Positions 57,605 through 64,000 of a stretch of 64,000 nt of DNA are shown here, one piece after another. The position numbers and the translations under genes are program-made. The notes below the pieces were generated by a model that was not told the DNA's origin, did no database searches, and saw only the letters and a program-made list of their open reading frames with translations. This DNA is from Undaria pinnatifida. Lineage: Eukaryota; Sar; Phaeophyceae; Laminariales; Alariaceae. Position 1 is the stretch's first letter; each line of letters begins with the position of its first letter. Location of the stretch: contig JABAKD010000024.1 in NCBI GenBank assembly GCA_012845835.1, positions 8,025,103 to 8,089,102 of the forward strand, read 5' to 3'.

Positions 57605-59096
57605 ATGCCCCAGGGCGACATTGACCAGTCCACAACAAACGTATCAATTCGTGAACCAACATGCACGTATGGTCATGAACAGGTGCCCGATGATGACCGC
57701 GCCCAGGAAATAGGCTATGCGGCATCGTTTTTGGTCCTTGTTGGCTCCGACTTCTCATGGGAAGGAGTGGGACAGGTAATGCACTACGATACGACCATCC
57801 CGACCGTGATTGGGATAATCGCCACCGCTGCCGTGGCTCTGGACGTGTGGAAGATGTCCGGTGGCACGTCGAAAATGGTGCTGAACGGTTTGAACAGGCT
57901 CTTCCTGAAGGATGTGGAGCGTGAGAGCCGAGCAGAGGCGGCGGCATTCCTCGTGGCATACATCACAGGGCTGCCCTGCTTCGCTTTCCAGCCCAACGCG
58001 GTGGAGGCTCTCAGGTTAGTCATATCATGTCAGTATCATAGATTATGTCCTCTATTAATTGTGCAGTGCCGCGCAGACCGCTGATAATTTCGTGGAATAC
58101 CTGGGGTGTTATTGCGTCTATGTAGCACCTGCACCTACCTGCTGTTATTCACCGATTTGGTCAAGTCGCATGGTACGTCTTGCGGGTTTGTCGCTGCTTC
58201 TACATGATGTCCGTAGCACCTGCTGTTACTGGCCGATGGGGCTGAGATGAATGCCATGTTTTTATCGGCGCGTAACAAACCAACGTTAACCCCGCGCTTC
58301 GATCAGGATGGCTTCCGACCCCGACCTCGAGGGCTCGCTGCTGAACGGCAACGGGATTCACCGCATTTTGGTTTGGCTGTTGGCGGGAGTGGCCGGCGAA
58401 GGACTGGTTCACCGACAAATGATCGCAAGCGACCCTCGCCAGGCACTCGCTTTTCTGCAGATGGTTCGGAATAGGTGAGCATGGAGGCTGCCATGTAAAG
58501 CACGGCACCGAAGCACGGGGAATTGGCTTCAGCTACGGTGATACCCACGGATATTGATCAGCCGGTACGACTATCGTTCCGATTCATGGGGGCGATCGCA
58601 CGTTAGGGATTACTATTAATATGGTATCAGTAAGGTACCAAATGTGTCGGTTGGCGGTCTAGTTTTGTCCCCTGAGACGTAATACACCAGTTTTAGAGTT
58701 GGAAAGTCCTTAGCCGCTGTGCGTCAATGGGTCAGATACCGTTAACCGATGTCTTTGTTGTGTACTGAATATATTGCACCTATTAGTAGTTAGTAACTTG
58801 GCAATTTTTAAAGCACCTCAATCTAAGTCGCATTCTCAGTTATCGAGTCAGACCAGTCTTATGCCCAACGGTGGTGTGTCGCTCGATATTTCCGACATGG
58901 ATACCTTTTCAACAGGGGAATTGGATGCGAGTTGGACCCTGAAGACGATCAAGAAAGAGTGCAGTGGGCGTTCAATGAGGCCAGGACACTCGTCAAGGAC
59001 AACGAACGGTCATTTGAAGCCTTGCGGCAGAGGCTGGAAAGCGGGGGGGCAACAGTTGGCGACTGTGTCGCCATAATCGAACGCCTAACATCATAG
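57605..59096 (+). CDS. Unrecognised multi-exon gene, possible membrane protein
   Basis: Exon 1 runs from a possible ATG at 57605 to 58014 (phase 2, CTCAG|GTTAGT). Exon 2 is 58067-58105 (optional; weak donor). Exon 3 is 58307-58474 (phase 2, AATAG|GTGAGC). The last exon reads from about 58840 to the TAG at 59094-59096. It contains VARYFRHGYLFNRGIGCELD and ERSFEALRQRLESGG, and is slightly SEL1-repeat-like. Exon 1 holds hydrophobic segments (TIPTVIGIIATAAVALDVW and FLVAYITGLPCFAF). Exon 3 has IHRILVWLLAGVAGEGLVH. The phase from exon 3 to the last exon does not match, so a small exon is missing from this model. I do not recognise the family. Confidence 0.6.
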
Positions 59097-59102
59097 CCTT
59101 CA

Positions 59103-59190
59103 GGGTATTTTTACGCAGACCACAACTTACGGGGTAGTTTACGCCGAACATGGCAACGCGGAGGGTAGTTTTACGCCGAACATCGTAACA
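59103..59190. repeat. Short triplicate at a convergent 3' junction
   Basis: GGGTAGTTTTACGCCGAACA occurs three times with small changes, in the 112-bp gap between the stop codons of two tail-to-tail genes. Confidence 0.7.
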
Positions 59191-59208
59191 TGCATGGTAC
59201 TAGTATTT

Positions 59209-59837
59209 TTATTTTCCGTTCACTTTAGCTTTGGACCGCTTAACGGCGGAACAGAGGACACCGTTGTAGACGGTCCTCATCAGCCCCCGCTGATTTGCGT
59301 TGTATATAGCATCCCGCCTTTCTTCGCGGATAATATCTAAATCGAAGTTGGCACAAACGTGTCGGATCTCTTCCCAAGTCAGCTCCACGGATCCTGTGCA
59401 ATGGATTGGTATGCAGGCAGCACGGCGAGTCGGGCAGGGCAAGACATGAGCAGCCACGTAGTTTATTATTATCATTTACATCATGTGCCCTTGGGTTGTC
59501 CAATATTAATCTCGTTGCAGTTCATGGATACATTCGTTTTAAGTAACAAACAAGATACAGGGCGCTACCACTGCGCTACAATACACTAATATAAGACTCT
59601 GTATGTATTGTAGTGTGGTGGGGAGGTTGCCCGCGTTGAGCATCACCAGGATGTCGTTCTTGCAGTGCATTTCTGTGTCCTTGCGGATTTTGAGACTCGT
59701 TTTCATCGAAAACACAGATACCGGTTAGTTTTTTGTACTCACGCCGATATCGGTCGTCTGTGTCCCCTGTCGAACTCTGGGCCCAGTGGTACAGCAAAGG
59801 ACCAAAGTTGATCCACACACCGCCTTCCTTGAGCAGC
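59209..59837 (-). CDS. Carnosine N-methyltransferase-like protein (N2227 family), last two exons
   Basis: Carnosine N-methyltransferase (CARNMT1, N2227-like) makes anserine-type methylated imidazoles using S-adenosylmethionine. Penultimate exon 59837-59743 encodes LLKEGGVWINFGPLLYHW, matching the family's LKPGGIWINLGPLLYHF block. It ends in phase 1 at CGGC|GTGAGT. The last exon, 59393-59209, begins in the matching phase and reads SVELTWEEIRHVCANFDLDI, then NQRGLMRTVYNGVLCSAVK, matching the family's C-terminal SIELSYEDI ... MMKYYYECVLF. The exons with the AdoMet pocket should lie further right; I could not place them. Convergent with the gene ending at 59096. Whether carnosine is the substrate in this organism is unknown. 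Confidence 0.8.
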
Positions 59838-59899
59838 CTGCCAAACATGTCCATACCATGTCCCAATGGCATGCAGGTAGGAGCAAAGTACGACGGATA

Positions 59900-61560
59900 T
59901 GTTTGAACTCGGCGAAAGCATGCATGGCGACCACGCTCGTGGAACGGTGATATCGGACTTCTAAGGTGGTTTATATTTTATTTCGCGCGTTGCTTGGGTA
60001 TTTATTACCTTGTACACTACAGCAGTAGTACACACGAAGTCATAACGAGCAATAAAAACATCGTTATAGACGCAGGTCTATACTTGGTATGCTTGATGGA
60101 GAAGATTTACCACTAAAGTACGTAATGTCATTCAGGTATCGCCGACGGGGTGCCTCGTTGGTAATTCTCCAGACTTGAGCCTGGAGTCTTGCAAGCGGAA
60201 ATTAATTTTTTACCCCCATCCGTCCATCCAGTCTAAAGCCCAGCACATCAGTCACCATTGTAAAACTGGTATATTATCGACTGTTCCGTGATCTATTCTT
60301 CACGTTTCAGGGATTTGACATCACGCCCCCAATGCCTGCACGTTGCACGGTTCGCGTCACATGCTTGGCATGCCAAACATGAACGGTCAAGTATTTTGAG
60401 CCCGGTCAACACGTTCAAGTAGCGGGTAACTCGGAGTTCAAAAATGTTTGGAGTCCAAACATGCACGGAAAATGAAGACGAGGGCGACCAACACGTACGA
60501 GTAACGGGCAAACGTTTGGAGTCGGTCGTGTGCTGTTGTCCGAAGATGCGCTACACGATTGAACTCACCGCGATATGGCCTCGATATACTCGATGACAAC
60601 CGATGCCGTATCCAGGAAGAAGACCGTCACGACAGCGTCAAACGTCGCCACCTGAACAAAAGAAAAGCTACCACAGTCAGTCACTCATTGTGGCCACACT
60701 TGCGTCCAATATCGCAACGTAAACACAATATGAGCCCCGCCTGTCAGTCCTTCATATTGGCCGTTATGAGGTGTCGACGGATGGACTCTACACGTACCGT
60801 CATGACATCATAGGGTTTCCACGTAGAAAAAATCGCAGGTAAGTTGTGCGTTATTGGACCGGTGACAATGGAAGACCGAAATTTGAAATTCCCAAGACCC
60901 CAGCCAAACTTTGCTTGTACGGTCGCCTATGGACCCAATTTGCTAGAATATGTTCGGGGACTTTCCAATTTCCGGAAAAAATGAATTTTTCGCGGAAATC
61001 TTGGCCAACATCTGCTTGGGAAATTCTCGAACACATCTTGGATTAGATGCGGTGTGATTTTGTGTGCTCCACACACTTCGTTCGACGAAATCAACCACAG
61101 CGTCGTGAACTCTGATTGTGGCGAGCTCGCTAGGGGCACCGACCCTCCCTTGGTGTACAGTGCTCACACTACGATCGGTGATTTGTGGCGTGCGCCGATC
61201 AGGCTTCTGTTGAAAATACATTTGGCGGCTGTTGTGTAAAAAACTAAGACTAAACCTCTATCGTCTCCCAACGGCAAAAAATGGAACTTTGAGCGGATTT
61301 GACGGAAGACCAGACGACAACACAGGCAACCTCTCACGCCCTACGGCATGGATCAAAATGAACTGTTCAGCGCTGTCACTTCCAATCGTGAGACCATGTC
61401 CGGAACCTCTATCTCCAGATCGAAGCTCAATCGTGTTTGGTGGACAATGTTGATCAAGGCTTGACGAAAAATTGACAAATTGACCAATTGGGCCGCATGA
61501 CCAAGAAAAGAGCCAGAAAAACAATATCTTAATCTTGTTTAACCCCATAGCGACGTTACC
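59900..61560. other. Region expected to hold upstream exons of the N2227 gene
   Basis: Several overlapping ORFs on both strands, for example at 61258-61548 (minus), but no N2227 motif or clear splice chain. Upstream exons may lie here or beyond the window. Confidence 0.3.
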
Positions 61561-61563
61561 CGA

Positions 61564-61630
61564 AATCTTTCAGCAAAGAACCCAAAAAAAAATGGTAAAG
61601 TTTTTGGCCAAACTATCGGCTTTCCATTAG
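61564..61630 (+). repeat. Paralogous empty site of the 1777-2730 element
   Basis: AATCTTTCAG, a CCCAAAAAAA run, GTTTTTGGCCAAACTATCGG and CTTTCCATT match the left and right flanks of the element at 1777-2730 with no insert and one ACTA. Confidence 0.75.
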
Positions 61631-61872
61631 GGTGTGTCTTAACTTATCTCGACCTTGCTGGAATGGTTGGAATGGAACGAGGCTGTTCGCTTTCGTTCGT
61701 TTCATTTCAACCTGTTTGTGTCCGATGTAAAATTGGGCAAGCGACCCGAACAGATAAAAGCGCAACTGGCTTTTGCGGCGGGACCATGCAGCTCGAGTCT
61801 AGGGCATAGGTACCGTCTCGTGGGCAGCGATTGCTCCTGACACAGATAATAACCTCACACGCAAATACACCT

Positions 61873-62173
61873 CAAGGCTCACAGACGACGGTGCTAGCTG
61901 TCCAAGTGGCATCGTCGGGACAGATCTAGAAGTTCTGATATTGCCCTCGTGGCTCTACGAAGGCTACTGAAACTTCTACGGACATCGGTTCCACACTTTT
62001 GCCAGAATATATGTCGCCAGAGCATCGTCCGCAACCCAGTATTTTGCCTCGTGAGCCTCCTGGTCAGGCCATGGCGGTATCGCGTGGCTCTTGCCGTGAG
62101 CGAGCCCTACGGCGTCCACATACGCTACACCCCGTGAGTCCTACGTCATCCCATGTGCACTCATACCCTTGTG
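61873..62173 (-). repeat. Dispersed repeat R4, copy 2
   Basis: Inverted relative of 51738-52026. Apparent ORFs here are in the repeat and shared between copies without a conserved frame. Confidence 0.7.
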
Positions 62174-62679
62174 GCCTCAACCCTGGGTAGAACCACTTTC
62201 AGCACCAATCAGTTGCCGTAAATCTCGCTCGAAGTGGGCCGTTCGGTTTTTACTGAACAAGATTGACCGCTTTGGGACATATTCTTCCTCTTACGAAATT
62301 TACGGTCAAGGTGGGAACACCAGGAATCTATTCGATTTGATAACCAATTAACAAGAAAAATTACTTGTTCCAGGTTCCAAGCGTTCCAATGCTTTTTGGG
62401 GGGAGTTGGCGTCGGCCTTAGCAGGAAAATTTCAACAGGAGCATGTTGCACCGCGTTTTTTTGCCGCGAAAAAATCCAAGGTGATTCCAAAAATGCTGAA
62501 TTATTCCATAGCGTAGTTTTTTTTTTGTTTATATCTTACTTAAGTAGAGTGAACAGTTCGAGTAGCCCGCTAGCTGTGACATACGATAATTTGCTTTTTC
62601 GGCAAGCAAGCGCCGCAGGAGACAGCAGCAGCAGACAGCACACACAACTAGGGCAGTCATCTCACCCTCAGATGAAACT

Positions 62680-63240
62680 CAGCAGCGTATTGCGTCTGGT
62701 ACTCATCATACTTCGCCGCCGCAGCAAGCGGGTAGAGCTCGTTTTGTCCTGTGTGTGGTTTTCGAGCGAACTCTGTTGTTCTGAAAGGGCTGATTCATGC
62801 TCCTGGGATCTGCTGTGCTTCGCTGTAGAATCAGGTTTCTTTCTGAGATATTACCCCACCACGCCGTTCACGACTGTGGTAGATACCGGGCCCGCCACGG
62901 GTTAATACAAGCAGCATCGTATTTCTACTGGTCATGTTGTTGCTCCACCCCCCTGATAAGGGTTATGTTGTTGTGTGTGGTTTTTAAGTCATCTTGGTTC
63001 TGAAAACTGATTCGATAACTAAAAACTTTGGTGGCGTTGGGTGGAACACGAATACGTGTAGTAAAGGTCGCTTCTTGTGGAGGCCACCTCGCGTCGATCG
63101 AGATGACGGAACCTATTGCCCCCCTCACCGCCAAAAACTAGCAGCATCGTTCTTGCACTACTAATGCCGCTGCCGCACCAAGCGGGTAGGGATAGTATTG
63201 CTCTGTGTGTGGTGCTCTAGACAGCTTGGTGATTTGAAAC
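62680..63240 (+). repeat. Three degenerate copies of an approximately 105-bp unit
   Basis: Units at 62680-62796, 62910-63014 and 63141-63240 share AGCAGC..T, a CAAGCGGGTAG or equivalent, and TGTGTGTGGTTTT. Separated by unrelated spacers of about 115-125 bp. Confidence 0.5.
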
Positions 63241-64000
63241 CCATAGTTTGGTACGAGTGAATCCTCGTGCTCTCGCCTCTCGCCTGCGGCTTGCTTGCTA
63301 CCTAGTACCTTCGGTACAATGTTTTGTTATTTTTCGAACAACCCGCATGAGTGGGGTAAAGAGAAAAAAAAACAGAAGGAAGACACCAGATTTTTTCCAA
63401 AAGTATTTTCCTGTTAAATATACGTAGAAACCCTATATTATTCGGCTCTCGAACCGACGCTTGACGCTTGGTCTCGTCGGAGGGCTTGGCTGTATCTGCA
63501 TGTCTAACCACATGTCACGTTGGTTTATTGCTGCCATCGACCCCCTCATCTCAGCGGCTACCATCGACATACCAGGTAGTAGATAGCCATTTCGTGCCCG
63601 CAGTGGTGTGCAGGGGAAAAAAAATGTTCGGATATAGCACTTTCACCCCATGAGCGACAACATTTCCCTCCATTTGCCTTGACGGAGGATACACCACTAC
63701 CTGGTAGATTTTAGCGTGGAACGCTCGGCCCCACCAGGTACAGCCTTGAGGGGTACACGTGTTCCCTTGACAGTCATGTGTCCTGATTGTTTGCAAGGGA
63801 AGGTATGATGCTGTTATCAACCATTTCACAACGAGATTCCGACCATGCTAGTCTGTGGACAGTTCCAAGGCAACCGATTGTCGTGCGTGTGTCTCCTTTC
63901 TTACCTGATCTTGGTAGCAAGCCAGCCATTCACCAGCGGCCATGGAAAAATCGCAACCGTCCCCAGCCTTTTCCAGCAGTGTACATGAGCAAACATCAGG
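63241..64000. other. Unassigned right edge
   Basis: Short ORFs only. Three TACCAGGTA/TACCTGGTA-like motifs occur near 63571, 63698 and 63734. Confidence 0.3.

Overview
This is nuclear DNA of a eukaryote with introns. Five or more genes can be followed through GT-AG splice sites with matching phases, while real coding exons are short and lie far apart. TTAGGG-type telomere-like repeats, long repeat-filled introns, mixed GC content and the types of mobile DNA present suggest a large-genome protist or alga, perhaps a photosynthetic stramenopile such as a brown-alga relative. The taxon is a guess; nothing in the window proves it.

Layout. 1-9.1 kb is repeats: a PIF/Harbinger-like fragment, a CAG-rich terminal-inverted-repeat element (1777-2730), and a tyrosine-recombinase retrotransposon (3032-8832) that has split a tRNA-like SINE in two. 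9.4-28.3 kb: a possible minus-strand gene start (9631) faces the spliceosomal gene CWC15 (9800-28345, plus strand, six exons). CWC15's second intron is about 15.5 kb and holds SINEs, a duplicated 0.7-kb repeat, two inverted-repeat transposons and degenerate palindromic repeats. 28.4-31.8 kb carries two MITE-like elements. 31.8-35.1 kb: TRM1 (minus, two exons), with a GTGA array and a 22-base G/C run in its intron. 38.1-50.6 kb: minus-strand exons that end in a telobox MYB domain, possibly one TRF-like telomere-binding gene. Among them lie tandem repeats, a small MITE, and a long inverted-repeat element that has been hit by a non-autonomous hAT with a perfect 8-bp target duplication. 50.7-51.4 kb: two exons of an unrecognised plus-strand gene, divergent from the previous one. 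51.7-53.7 kb: tRNA-like compound repeats. 57.6-59.1 kb: an unrecognised plus-strand gene, tail-to-tail with a carnosine N-methyltransferase-like gene (59.2-59.8 kb, minus). 60-64 kb: only repeats and weak ORFs.

The recognised genes are unrelated housekeeping functions: pre-mRNA splicing, tRNA m2,2G26 methylation, probable telomere binding and carnosine methylation. They are not an operon or pathway. The interest lies in layered mobile elements whose order of insertion can be read directly from nested copies and from empty sites preserved in the same window.
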